NCBI RefSeq assembly: GCF_024362405.1
Contig: NZ_CP101454.1
Location: 3,038,001 to 3,102,000, forward strand
Direction: 5' to 3'
Length of the DNA stretch: 64,000 nucleotides
Source: Halorarius litoreus
GTDB taxonomy: Archaea > Halobacteriota > Halobacteria > Halobacteriales > Haloarculaceae
Shown one piece after another: positions 33,000 through 41,490 of this stretch. Numbering within the stretch: the stretch's first letter is position 1; each line of letters opens with the position of its first letter. The notes beneath the pieces were generated by a model. It was not told the DNA's origin and did no database searches. It saw nothing but the letters and a program-made list of their open reading frames with translations. The position numbers and the translations under genes were made by a program.

Positions 33000-34697
33000 T
33001 TAGAAGAACACGGTCCCGTGGTGACGGTCCACGGGATCACGCTCCTTGTTCTTGTAGACGTCGAGGCGGTGTTCCAGTTGCTCGCGGAGGTCGCCCGCCG
33101 GAATCAGCTCGTCCACCTGCATCGTCCCCGCCTGCTTGCGGATGTCGATGTACTTGTCGAACTCCTGCTTGGCCGATTCGATGAACGCGTCGCGGGTCTC
33201 GCCGTCCATCTCCTCCAGTTGGCGGCCGAACAGCGCGTGGACCGCAGCGTCCGGCCCCATCACGGAGATTTCCGCGGAGGGGAGCGCGAGCGTCGCGTCG
33301 GGGCCGAAGGAGGGGCCGGCCATCGCGTAGATGCCCGCACCGTACGCCTTGCGGGTGATGACACAGAATTTCGGGACCTGCGCGTTCGAGGTGGCGTAGA
33401 TGAACTTGCGCCCTTTCCGGAGGACGCCCTCCTTCTCGACCTGCGAGCCGATCATGTAGCCGGGCGTGTCACAGAGGTAGACGAGCGGAATGTTGTACGC
33501 GTCGCAGGTCCAGACGAACCCCGCGCCCTTGTCGGCGGAGTCGGGGAAGATGGCGCCCGAGACGTGTTCGGGTTGGTTGGCGACGATGCCGACGACCTGC
33601 CCGTTGATGCGACCGAGGCCGGTCACGAGCTCCGGCGCGAACTCGGGTTTGATCTCGATGAACGAGTCGCGGTCGACGACCCGGTCGATGACCTCGTGAA
33701 CGTCGTACGCCTTGTTCGGCTCCTCGGGGATGACCGCGTCGAGGCCGTGGGGGTTCTTCGACGGTGCTTTCGGTGGCGATTCTGGCGGCGCGTTCCGGTA
33801 GCTGTCGGGGAGCAGTCCCAGGAGGTCCTTCACGCGCTCGGCGGCGGTGGCCTCGTCGGGGACGACGAGGTCCGCACTGCCGGAGTGTTTGGCGTGGACG
33901 TCCGGGCCGCCGAGCCCCTGCATGTCGATCTGCTCGCCGGTCATCGCGCCGACGATGCGCGGCGAGGCGATGGCCATCCCCGATATCTCCTCGACCATGA
34001 TGAGGAAGTCACAGAAGACGGGCGTATACGCCGACCCCGCGACGTTCGGGCCGTAGAGGACGCCGATTTGCGGGACCTTCCCGGAGAGGAGACACTGGTT
34101 GTAGAACATCTTGCCCCCCCGATAGCGGTCCATGTGGGTGTCGCCGGGCTCGCGCTCGTCGGCGTTCAGCCGCGCGCCCGTCGAGTCCACCAGTCGCAAC
34201 ATGGGTATCCCGAGGTCCATCGCCCGCTCCTGGATGCGGATGACCTTCTCGACGCCCATCATCCCGAGCGAGCCCGCCTTCACGGTGTAGTCGTTCGCGG
34301 TGAACGCCACGCGCCGACCGTCGATGGTCCCGATGCCGGTGATGAGTCCGTCGGCGGGCAGGTCGTCGTCGTCGCCGTAGCGGGCGAACGTGCCGTCCTC
34401 GTACTCGATCTCGTCGAAGATGAGGTCGAGTCGCTCGCGGACGAACACCTTCCCGAGATCCTCGATCTTCTCGTGCCCGCGTTCGGGCCCGCCCGCGAGA
34501 ATCTCCTCTAGTTCCTCGCGCAACTCCTCTTCGCGGTCGGTGACGATGGCCCCCTCCTCGTCCCAGTTGTGGCCGGCGGCGGCGACCGCCTTCCCGCCGC
34601 TCACGAGTTCGACGTCCGTCCCGAGGTGCTCCGAGATTGCCGTCGCGATTGCCTGTGCGATCTCCTCGTCCGTGTCGTCGTCGATGTTGATCTCCAT
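33000..34697 (-). CDS. Biotin-dependent acyl-CoA carboxylase, carboxyltransferase (PccB-like) with N-terminal extension
   Basis: A 565-residue carboxyltransferase subunit of an acetyl/propionyl-CoA-type carboxylase. The family core begins at REEELREELEEILAGG (~residue 55) and continues RERLDLIFDE, ITGIGTIDGRRVAFTANDYTVKAGSLG, LRLVDSTGARL, GVLYGPNVAGSAYTP, MASPRIVG-type segments, HSGSADLVVPDE, then the second half with VGIVANQPEHVSGAI, LCDTPGYMIGSQVEKEG and RKAYGAGIYAMAG. An extra ~50 residues (MEINIDDDTDEEIAQAIATAIS...) precede the core. Family members normally start near the core. No biotin-carrier or biotin-carboxylase gene is in the window. It ends in HHGTVFF. Confidence 0.92.
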   Translation of the reverse strand: MEINIDDDTDEEIAQAIATAISEHLGTDVELVSGGKAVAAAGHNWDEEGAIVTDREEELREELEEILAGGPERGHEKIEDLGKVFVRERLDLIFDEIEYEDGTFARYGDDDDLPADGLITGIGTIDGRRVAFTANDYTVKAGSLGMMGVEKVIRIQERAMDLGIPMLRLVDSTGARLNADEREPGDTHMDRYRGGKMFYNQCLLSGKVPQIGVLYGPNVAGSAYTPVFCDFLIMVEEISGMAIASPRIVGAMTGEQIDMQGLGGPDVHAKHSGSADLVVPDEATAAERVKDLLGLLPDSYRNAPPESPPKAPSKNPHGLDAVIPEEPNKAYDVHEVIDRVVDRDSFIEIKPEFAPELVTGLGRINGQVVGIVANQPEHVSGAIFPDSADKGAGFVWTCDAYNIPLVYLCDTPGYMIGSQVEKEGVLRKGRKFIYATSNAQVPKFCVITRKAYGAGIYAMAGPSFGPDATLALPSAEISVMGPDAAVHALFGRQLEEMDGETRDAFIESAKQEFDKYIDIRKQAGTMQVDELIPAGDLREQLEHRLDVYKNKERDPVDRHHGTVFF

Positions 34698-34880
34698 AGT
34701 GAACTCGTGCGAGGTTCAAAGTTTTCGCGTGGTCGTATGCCGGTCTGTTTTCGGCGCCCGTGCAAATATCTATGGGTCACCCCAGAACTGAGCGGCGCGG
34801 CGTCCAGTCGCCGGACGGACGTATAATAGGCCGCGGCATCGGGGAGAAAGCTCTAACCATGGGACCCCCCAACACGCTCC

Positions 34881-36047
34881 ATGGCACTCGGCGAGACCGA
34901 ACTCCACGACCTGATCCGCGAGTCGGTGCGCGACATCGCGAGCGACTTCGGCCGCAACTACTGGCAGGAACACATCGACGAGAAGAAGTTCCCCGAAGAG
35001 TACTGGCAGGCGCTCGCCGACGACGGCTGGTTGGGTGTGGCGATCCCCGAAGAGTACGGCGGCGAGGGGATGGGGATGCTCGAGATGACCATCATCATCG
35101 AGGAGTTGTCTCGTGGTGGCGGGCAGGGTGGCATCGTGTTCGTCCTCACGCCCGTCTTCGGCGGCATCGGCATCAGCCGTCACGGCAGCCCCGAACAGAA
35201 GGAGGAGTACCTCCCGAAGATCGCCTCGGGTGACATGCGGTTCTGTATGGCGCTCACCGAGCCGATGGCGGGGACGAACACGCTCAACATCTCGACGCGC
35301 GCCGACGAGACGGACGACGGCTTCGTCGTCAACGGCGAGAAGACGTTCATCTCGGGCGTCGAGAACGCCGATACGATGCTGCTCGTCGCGCGAACCTCCG
35401 AGTTCGACCCGGACAACCCGACCCACGGCGTCACGCTGTTCCTCGTCGACGACCCTGCCGAGCGCGACGGCATCTCGCTCAATCAGGTCGACACGGCCGT
35501 CCCGTGGTTCGAGAAGCAGTACACTGTCCACTACGACGACCTCGACGTCGGCGAGGATGACGTGCTGGGGGCGGTCGACGGCGGCCTCTACCTGCTGTGG
35601 GACACGCTCAACACCGAACGTATCGCGGGTGCAGCGTCCTCGCTCGGCGGCGGCCTCCGGGCCGTGGATCTCGCCGTCGAGTACGCCAACGAGCGGTCGG
35701 TGTTCGACGCGCCCATCGGCTCGCACCAGGCCATCCAGCACCCCATCGCCGAGTCGTACGCCAAGCTCACGGCCGCCCGCGAGGTGACGTACAAGGCGGC
35801 GAAGAAGTGGGACGAGAACGAGGAGTGTGGGATGGAGGCGAACGCCGCGAAACTGCTCACCGCGAACTTCGGGACGGAGGCCGCGGACCGGGCCATCCAG
35901 ACCCATGGCGGCAACGGTTTCACCCGCGAGTACGAGGTGTACGACATCTGGCAGAACCTCCGGCTGACCCAGACCGTGCCGGTGTCGAACGAGATGGTGC
36001 TCAACTACATCGGCCAGCACGAACTCGGCATGCCGAAGTCGTACTGA
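34881..36047 (+). CDS. Acyl-CoA dehydrogenase
   Basis: A 388-residue classical acyl-CoA dehydrogenase, oxidising acyl-CoA to trans-2-enoyl-CoA with FAD. Present are IPEEYGGEGMGMLEMTIIIEEL, FCMALTEPMAGTN, GFVVNGEKTFISGVENADTMLLVA, ERIAGAASSLGGGLRAV, FDAPIGSHQAIQHPIAESYAKL and QTHGGNGFTREYEVYDIWQNLR, the last holding the catalytic-Glu area. Electrons go to ETF. A TATA-like TATAAT at 34822 lies ~55 nt upstream. Divergent from the carboxyltransferase gene. Confidence 0.94.
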   Translation: MALGETELHDLIRESVRDIASDFGRNYWQEHIDEKKFPEEYWQALADDGWLGVAIPEEYGGEGMGMLEMTIIIEELSRGGGQGGIVFVLTPVFGGIGISRHGSPEQKEEYLPKIASGDMRFCMALTEPMAGTNTLNISTRADETDDGFVVNGEKTFISGVENADTMLLVARTSEFDPDNPTHGVTLFLVDDPAERDGISLNQVDTAVPWFEKQYTVHYDDLDVGEDDVLGAVDGGLYLLWDTLNTERIAGAASSLGGGLRAVDLAVEYANERSVFDAPIGSHQAIQHPIAESYAKLTAAREVTYKAAKKWDENEECGMEANAAKLLTANFGTEAADRAIQTHGGNGFTREYEVYDIWQNLRLTQTVPVSNEMVLNYIGQHELGMPKSY

Positions 36048-36236
36048 GGCGTTTTCGCCACTCACAATCTCGACAGCACACAGATATGACTCCGGATTTC
36101 GCCCGGGGTTCACCGGCGTAAAGCACGACGGGAGGCCCGCATCGTGCCTCGAGGGTGCCGTCTGTCGGTAAGCTGGTCTTTACGACCGAACGACGAGAGT
36201 AACAAAACCACACCCCGGGTATCTCTCGTTTCTCTC

Positions 36237-37499
36237 ATGACGAACAACTCGGTGCGGGCGCTGGTTCTCGACGCCAACGGGCAGGCCGGCCTCGCCATCG
36301 TTCGGTCACTCGGCCGGCAGGGGATCTGCGTCACCGCGGGCAGTCACGTTGCCCCCTCGATTGGTGGGGTCTCCCGCTACAGCGACGCCACCTATCGCTA
36401 CCCCGACCCGGCAAAGTCGGCCGAGCGGTTCGTCGACCATCTCGTGGAGTTCCTCCGCACAGTCGACCACTACGTCGTCATCCCAGTACAGGATGGCACG
36501 TCGACGCTGCTCTCTCGGCACAAGGACCGCATCGAGGCGACCGGGACCCTCGTGGCAGTCGAGGACTGGCCGACGTTCGAGCGGGCGTTCGACAAGGGGA
36601 CCCTGTTCGAGATCGCCGCATCGCTCGACGTCCCCATCCCCACGACGTTCGCCCCCACGTCGATCACAGAGGTCGAGGAAATCGCTACCCAACTGACGTA
36701 CCCGGCGCTCGTCAAACCCCGGAGCAAGACCGTCCGGGACGCCGATGGCCACTGCCATCGAGTGCTCATCGACGACGACTACTACGCCGACTCCCCGGCG
36801 GAGCTGGTCGACGCCTATCGTCGCATCCTCGCGCGGTACCCCGTTCTCGAAGTGGAACGCCACTACCCGCTCGTTCAGGAGCGAGTGCCGGGGACCACGA
36901 CGACCACCGTCGTCGTCGCGGACCGGGGTGAGATACTGACGCACTTCCAGGAGGAGCGCGTTCGGACGGTCCCGGCGTCGGGGGGCAACTCGACGCTGTT
37001 GCGGGCGCTGACTGAGCCACGGATGCTCGAGTACGCTCGAGAGGTAATCGCAGCGCTGGACTGGACGGGGCCGGCGATGGTCGAGTTCATGCGAACGCCG
37101 GACGACGAGTTCTACCTCATCGAGGTCAACGGCCGGTACTGGGGGTCGGTCCCCTTCGCCATCGCGAGCGGCGTCGACATCCCGTGGCACCACTTCCAGC
37201 TCCTCCGTGGGGAGCCCGTCGCACAGCCCGACTCGTACCGCGTCGCCCGACTCCACCATCGACTCCTCTACGGCGACCTGAAGTGGCTGAACGAACAGCT
37301 CCACCGGGGCCATCCCACCGCCGTCCTCCACGTCCTGTGGGCCTGTCTCGTCGCCGAACAGACGTTCGTCTCCACGTCCGATCCGGTGCCGACGGTCTGG
37401 GCGCTCCGGCAGGCGGTCGGACTGGGCGCCGATGCGCTCCGCCGGCGACTCTCCCGAGCCGAGATGGGCGACCCAGGGGGCCACCCGAGCATCAATTGA
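36237..37499 (+). CDS. ATP-grasp ligase of unknown substrate
   Basis: A 420-residue ATP-grasp protein. The N-terminal pre-grasp domain starts SVRALVLDANGQAGLAIVRSLGRQGICVTAGSH. The ATP-grasp has AFDKGTLFEIAASLDVPIP, the Lys of YPALVKPRSK, the E-loop LVQERVPGTT and the metal-binding GPAMVEFM ... YLIEVNGRYWGSVPFAIASGVD with Glu and Asn. Such enzymes join a carboxylate to an amine or thiol, and this long branch is often near envelope sugar genes. No substrate clue is in the neighbourhood. The start MTNNSVRA was taken because the upstream frame is basic. Confidence 0.87.
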   Translation: MTNNSVRALVLDANGQAGLAIVRSLGRQGICVTAGSHVAPSIGGVSRYSDATYRYPDPAKSAERFVDHLVEFLRTVDHYVVIPVQDGTSTLLSRHKDRIEATGTLVAVEDWPTFERAFDKGTLFEIAASLDVPIPTTFAPTSITEVEEIATQLTYPALVKPRSKTVRDADGHCHRVLIDDDYYADSPAELVDAYRRILARYPVLEVERHYPLVQERVPGTTTTTVVVADRGEILTHFQEERVRTVPASGGNSTLLRALTEPRMLEYAREVIAALDWTGPAMVEFMRTPDDEFYLIEVNGRYWGSVPFAIASGVDIPWHHFQLLRGEPVAQPDSYRVARLHHRLLYGDLKWLNEQLHRGHPTAVLHVLWACLVAEQTFVSTSDPVPTVWALRQAVGLGADALRRRLSRAEMGDPGGHPSIN

Positions 37500-37611
37500 C
37501 AACCTGGTGAATCAACTGACAGCCCAGCGTCCCTGACCACCGGGGCCCGATGCTTCCAGCGTTAACTCCTCGACCACTCGGAGGAACGACTGCTGTCGTC
37601 GGTCACGACGA

Positions 37612-37631
37612 GTAAACCAACGTAAACCAAC
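37612..37631. repeat. Tandem repeat of GTAAACCAAC (two copies)
   Basis: Two perfect adjacent copies of a 10-bp unit, exactly one helical turn, lie 65-84 nt before the MTH865-like gene. It is a candidate activator site. Confidence 0.5.
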
Positions 37632-37646
37632 CGGCGAGTTTATCGT

Positions 37647-37669
37647 GTTCGTTGACGAACGATTTATAA
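37647..37669 (+). promoter_or_regulatory. TATA box with inverted repeat of the MTH865-like gene
   Basis: GTTCGT-TG-ACGAAC (37647-37660) is a perfect inverted repeat directly abutting GATTTATAA (37661-37669), a clear TATA box ~30 nt before the ATG at 37696. The repeat covers the BRE position, so a protein bound there would compete with TFB. Confidence 0.55.
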
Positions 37670-37695
37670 CCGTCCCGTCACTTGGTTCGTGTGCT

Positions 37696-37947
37696 ATGGT
37701 AGACAAAGACGACCTCCGCCAGCAGATGATCGACGCGTTCGAAGGTGCCGACTACCCCATCAACAGCCCGATGGACCTCGTGCCTGCCCTCCCGAACGGT
37801 CCGGGGACGAAGTTCGAGTCCGGCGACTTCTCGATGACCGCCATGGAGCTCAACACGAAGCTCGGCGGCGGCGACTTCCCCTACGACTCGGCCGAGGCGT
37901 TCGTCGACGACGTCCTCCAGCAGCTCGAGGACGGCGGCCACCTGTAA
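37696..37947 (+). CDS. MTH865-like small protein
   Basis: An 83-residue protein of the MTH865-like family (Pfam PF07747), recognised by the order DLRQQMIDAFEGADYPINSPMDLVPALPNGPGT, then KFESGDFSMTAMEL and DFPYDSAEAFVDDVL. It folds as a small EF-hand-like helical domain of unknown function. The ATG at 37696 sits ~30 nt after a strong TATA, and a longer reading from 37645 would run over that promoter. Repeats upstream suggest regulated expression. Confidence 0.85.
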   Translation: MVDKDDLRQQMIDAFEGADYPINSPMDLVPALPNGPGTKFESGDFSMTAMELNTKLGGGDFPYDSAEAFVDDVLQQLEDGGHL

Positions 37948-38158
37948 GTTCGACGACTACCCACCATTCTTCGACGCTCACGGGCCGGGAGCCGTGGCTC
38001 CGCGGTCGGAGGAAACGGTTCTGTTGATATGCGGGGTCTGTGACAGGTCGTTAAGGCCGTGCTGTAATACATAGCGCATGTGCAGCACGAAACTATATCC
38101 AGTATGGCAGACTGCCAGATGCCGATACAGATAATGTTTACCAGAAATTAACTCACAT
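37948..38158. other. AT-enriched intergenic stretch
   Basis: This stretch has markedly lower GC than the flanking genes, especially from ~38030. It has many A/T-rich words (TAATACATAG, ACTATATCC, GATAATGTTTACC) and no credible ORF. TGTTTAC at 38135-38141 can serve as promoter for the small gene at 38159. The composition suggests sequence gained from outside or a decayed region. The islet continues through the 38159-38367 gene to about 38520, where the remaining ~165 nt show nothing further. Confidence 0.5.
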
Positions 38159-38367
38159 ATGGGAATCAGTGAAACTCTTTCTGCCGTGGGAAACTCCGAA
38201 GTTGACGTGGGTGACGCAACTGCAGTCGTTATCATCTCTGGACCACTTGGTGGCATTTTCGGGGGGGCTTCACAGTTCACGTTGTCTCTGAGGAGACGAT
38301 GGCTGTGTGGCTGACAACTGTCGCAATTGCTGTTTTGGGCTTGGCTATCTTGTCACTCCGGTCCTGA
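38159..38367 (+). pseudogene. Frameshifted small membrane protein in AT-rich islet
   Basis: From the ATG at 38159 the frame reads MGISETLSAVG ... IISGPLGGIF and then stops early at ~38314. Adding one base in the G7 run (38261-38267) joins it to a second frame reading FTVHVVSEETMAVWLTTVAIAVL, ending LSLRS-TGA at 38367, a 69-residue protein with a good C-terminal helix. The two halves fit as one short membrane protein broken by a one-base loss in a homopolymer. Codon use is much less GC-rich than the neighbours. It may be a real decayed gene or a sequencing error. Confidence 0.5.
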
Positions 38368-38532
38368 GCCAGACAGTTCATATCAAGATCGTAGCAACGG
38401 ATTCCAATCTATCTGAGTGAAATGAGTGAATTCGTCTTGCTGAACTCACCCTCTGTATCTCGCACGCCCCATCTGTCGCACGTTGAGAGTTACAGCAGCA
38501 CCGCGAAAAATATCGCGTCGGCCGGATCGATG

Positions 38533-40176
38533 TTACAGCTCTTCGCTCGACGTGAGCGGCCCGTCGAGCCGCTCGTCGAGTTCCTCCTCCAGCTTGTAGC
38601 GCTGGACCTTCTGCGTCGCCGAGCGCGGCAGTTCGTCGACGAAGAAGATGCGACGTGGGTGCGCGTACGCGGCGACGTGGTCGAGGCTGAACTTCCGGAG
38701 CTCCTCCTCGGTGACGTCGCTGTCGGGTTCGAGGACGACGAACGCGACCGGGGCCTGCCCCTTCACCACGTGCGGGGCGCCGACGACTGCGGCCTCGGCG
38801 ACGTCCGGGTGCTCGTACAGCGCGTTCTCGACCTCTGCGGGGTAGATATTCTCCCCGCCGGCGATGATCATGTCATCCGCACGGTCGACCATCCAGAAGT
38901 AGGCGTCCTCGTCGACGCGGGCGATGTCCTCGGTGTAGAAGAACCCCTCGTCGTCGAACACCTCGCGGGTCTTCTCCGGGAGGCCGAAGTAGCCCTCGAA
39001 CACGTTCGGCCCGCGGATGGCGATCTCACCCGTGACCGACTCCTCGTCGTCGAAGTCGATTTCGGGGTCGGGGAACGGCGTGAGCTGTTCGTGCGAAATC
39101 TTCGTCTCTCGCGTCTCCGGGTCGACGAGCTTCATCTCGATGTTCTCGAGGGCAGGGCCGATACAGCCGGCGGCCTTCCGAACGCCGTGTGAGGGCTCGA
39201 CGGTCCCGGCGGGGGCCGTCTCGGTCATCCCCCAGCCCTCGATCATCGGGACGTTCCACGCCTCCTCGATGGTCCGGCGCACCTCGTCGGCGAGCGGGGC
39301 CGCCGCGCAGTTGACGTACCGGAGACCGGAGAGGTCGTACTTCTCGGGGTTCTCGCGGTACTCCCGCCACATCATCGTGTACATCGCGGGCACACCGGCC
39401 ATCGTCGTGACGTTCTGTTCGGAGAGCGCCGTCAGCATCTGTTCGCCGTCGGGCTGCGGCTGGAGATGCATCGTCGCCCCCTTCGAGAGGTACGTGGTCA
39501 TGATGGCGTTGAGTGCGTAGATGTGGAACAGCGGCAACACCAGCACGATGGAGTCGTCGGCGTCGACGGCGAGCCCCCCCTTCGAGTACGCTTCGACGGT
39601 CGACAGCAGGTTCTCGTGCGAGAGCAACACCCCCTTCGGGTTCCCGGTCGTCCCCGAGGTGTACGGCTGGCAGGCGATGTCGCTGTACTCACGTTCCGGC
39701 CGGTCGAACTCCGTGCCGTACTCCGCTTTCGCGTGCGAGTAGTTGACGATGCCGTCGTCCGAGACCCCACCCAGGAACAGCGTGCCGATCTCGGCGGCCT
39801 CCGCGAGCTGTTTCGCCTGGTCGGCGAGCAGCGGCGAGCCGATGACGTGGTCGGCCTCTGCGTTCTGTAGCACGTACACGAGCGTGCCAGGGTCCATTCG
39901 GAGGTTGAGCGGGACCGGAACGGCACCGGCCCGAATCGCCCCGAAGTACGCCTCCGGGAACTGGCTCGTGTTCGGGATGAACAGCCCCACTCGGTCGTCC
40001 GGTTCGACGCCGTGGTCGACGAGCATGTTCGCCACCCGGTTCGCCTCCTCGTGGAGTCCCTGGAAGGTCGTTGGCTGCCCGAACGACGTGAACGCGACCT
40101 CGTCGCCGTAGCGGTGTGCAGCCATCGCTGGCAGGTCCCCCATGTGGCGAAGCGGTTCGCCGTTGAAATGTTCCAT
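38533..40176 (-). CDS. Acyl-CoA synthetase (AMP-binding, long/medium-chain type)
   Basis: A 547-residue adenylate-forming enzyme making acyl-CoA from a free acid, ATP and CoA. Core motifs are YTSGTTGNPKGV (phosphate loop), IEGWGMTET, the hinge YFWMVDRADDMIIAGGENIYPAEVE and the C-terminal Lys in PRSATQKVQRYKL. An unusual acidic insert (PFPDPEIDFDDEESVTG) occurs just before the GEIAIRGP strand. MEHFNGEP was chosen because a minus-strand TATA (40205-40213) places transcription start downstream of the longer MPNAT start. The product could feed the acyl-CoA dehydrogenases at 27-36 kb. Confidence 0.93.
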   Translation of the reverse strand: MEHFNGEPLRHMGDLPAMAAHRYGDEVAFTSFGQPTTFQGLHEEANRVANMLVDHGVEPDDRVGLFIPNTSQFPEAYFGAIRAGAVPVPLNLRMDPGTLVYVLQNAEADHVIGSPLLADQAKQLAEAAEIGTLFLGGVSDDGIVNYSHAKAEYGTEFDRPEREYSDIACQPYTSGTTGNPKGVLLSHENLLSTVEAYSKGGLAVDADDSIVLVLPLFHIYALNAIMTTYLSKGATMHLQPQPDGEQMLTALSEQNVTTMAGVPAMYTMMWREYRENPEKYDLSGLRYVNCAAAPLADEVRRTIEEAWNVPMIEGWGMTETAPAGTVEPSHGVRKAAGCIGPALENIEMKLVDPETRETKISHEQLTPFPDPEIDFDDEESVTGEIAIRGPNVFEGYFGLPEKTREVFDDEGFFYTEDIARVDEDAYFWMVDRADDMIIAGGENIYPAEVENALYEHPDVAEAAVVGAPHVVKGQAPVAFVVLEPDSDVTEEELRKFSLDHVAAYAHPRRIFFVDELPRSATQKVQRYKLEEELDERLDGPLTSSEEL

Positions 40177-40204
40177 GGTAGCGTTCGGCAATCCGCTCGC
40201 CGGC

Positions 40205-40213
40205 TATTAAATA
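40205..40213 (-). promoter_or_regulatory. TATA box of the acyl-CoA synthetase
   Basis: On the minus strand ATATTTAA occurs with ~32 nt between its centre and the ATG at 40176, giving a very short leader and excluding the ATG at 40191. Confidence 0.5.
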
Positions 40214-40245
40214 TTCGTGAAGAACTACCCTACCGCCTCCGGGTG

Positions 40246-40734
40246 TTACCAGGTGGCGACGACCAGCGCACCTGCGGTCGCGAACACGCCGAGCGCGAGT
40301 AACCCCCAGTTCGCCAGCGTGTTGTCCGCCCGCGCCACCGACACCGTGTACTCGTGGTCAGAGAGCGGCCACAGCACGGCGACGCCGGCCGGCGTCAGCA
40401 TGTCGGCGAGCAGATGCGATCCGAGTCCGAGGAGCCCGACGCCGAACCCGAACATGGCGGTCCGTTCGGGCCCACCAAGCGGCTGATAGCTCCCCTGCCC
40501 GAGTCGCCAGCCGACGGCCCCCAGCAGCGCCGAGACGACGAGTGTGAACAGGAGCGTGTGGGTGATACCCCGGTGGCTCACGAACGGTATCCTGAGGTCG
40601 TAGTCCGGGACCGTCGCGAGCGCGAGTACGCCGGCGCCACCGACCAGTGCGAGCGTGGGGTCGACACGCAAGAGCAGGAAGCCGACGGGGGCGTACACGA
40701 GGAGTGCGGCACCGTAGTGCCCGGTCGCGTACAT
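40246..40734 (-). CDS. Membrane-bound metal-dependent hydrolase (YdjM/DUF457-like)
   Basis: A 162-residue membrane protein with about four helices. It begins MYATGHYGAALLVYAP, with the early His typical of the family, and has the motif ATVPDYDLRIPFVSHRGITHTLLF and a later GSHLLADMLTPAGVAVLWPL; these Asp/His residues probably bind a metal. The family (YdjM, formerly DUF457) is annotated as membrane-bound hydrolases, with little biochemistry known. The ATG at 40734 was preferred because upstream codons encode an Arg-rich stretch across the promoter region. Confidence 0.87.
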   Translation of the reverse strand: MYATGHYGAALLVYAPVGFLLLRVDPTLALVGGAGVLALATVPDYDLRIPFVSHRGITHTLLFTLVVSALLGAVGWRLGQGSYQPLGGPERTAMFGFGVGLLGLGSHLLADMLTPAGVAVLWPLSDHEYTVSVARADNTLANWGLLALGVFATAGALVVATW

Positions 40735-40819
40735 ATCGGGGGGGTGTGGCGCCCTGCGGCTTGAAGCTACGGGCCGCCGGAACCGACGCCCCTTTTCGCG
40801 TACCGGTGCTACGGCCGGC

Positions 40820-40936
40820 ATGCTCGACGCGCTGACCAGGACGTTCGGCCCGTTTCTCATCCCGGCAGTCGTCTTCGTCGTCGGCGCCCTCGGCTATCTC
40901 CTCCTGTACCTGCTCTCCCGTGCGCTCGCCGACTGA
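40820..40936 (+). CDS. Single-pass 38-residue membrane protein
   Basis: A 38-codon ORF: MLDALTRTFGPFLIPAVVF, then a Val/Leu/Tyr-rich transmembrane helix and the C-terminus SRALAD, stop TGA. A weak TATA-like CTTTTCG lies ~25 nt upstream. Tiny one-helix proteins with this FGPFLIP ... GYLLLYLLSR layout occur next to other genes in haloarchaea as I recall. The role is unknown; it could be a small subunit or regulator. Divergent from the metal-dependent hydrolase. Confidence 0.6.
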   Translation: MLDALTRTFGPFLIPAVVFVVGALGYLLLYLLSRALAD

Positions 40937-41010
40937 CGACCCGGTAAGGTAAGCTTTCGCGGACGACGCGACGAATAACTAATTCCCCGAGCGTCGATGC
41001 CGGAGGTACG

Positions 41011-41448
41011 ATGCCAACCACCACACAGCAACAGCGCGAGGCGGCCGAGGAGATCAGCCAGGCGTTCCTGCTCGCCTACAACATGAACGACCCGGACAAG
41101 ATCGACGACGTGGTCGCCGACGAGTTCGTCGCTCACCACACTGCCGAACCCGAGGACATGCGCGGTGCCGACGCGTACAAGCAACGAATCACCGACATCA
41201 ACGCCGGGTTCTCCGACTTCCACATGGACCAGGAGCTCATGCTCGTCGACGGCGACATGGGCGCGGCGATGTATCGCTGGACGGGGACCCACGACGGTGA
41301 GTTCATGGGCATTCCGGCGACGAACAGGACGGTCGACACCAAGAGCATCACCCTCTCGCGGATGGAAGACGGGAAGCTCGTGGAGATGTGGGTGTACACC
41401 GACACGCCGGGGCTGATGCGCCAGCTCGGCATCGAGATGGGCAACTGA
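41011..41448 (+). CDS. SnoaL-like polyketide cyclase/ester cyclase family protein
   Basis: A 145-residue protein of the NTF2-like fold, SnoaL/ester-cyclase branch: FLLAYNMNDPDKIDDVVADEFVAHH, then INAGFSDFHMDQELMLVDGDMGAAMYRWTGTHDGEFMGIPATNRTV and the final DTPGLMRQLG. The His/Asp residues expected in the pocket are present, but substrates vary widely. The TATA-like ATAACTAA at 40975 fits a short leader. The AhpD-like gene follows after 42 nt. Confidence 0.86.
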   Translation: MPTTTQQQREAAEEISQAFLLAYNMNDPDKIDDVVADEFVAHHTAEPEDMRGADAYKQRITDINAGFSDFHMDQELMLVDGDMGAAMYRWTGTHDGEFMGIPATNRTVDTKSITLSRMEDGKLVEMWVYTDTPGLMRQLGIEMGN

Positions 41449-41490
41449 GGTCGCCCAACAGTAAAGCCGCCGGGCGTCGGAGTCCGCGCC

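Noticed and set aside
38422..39192. A 256-codon plus-strand frame opposite the acyl-CoA synthetase 3' end
   Set aside because: Composition of a shadow and no motif; only its first ~110 nt lie outside the synthetase, in the AT-rich islet.
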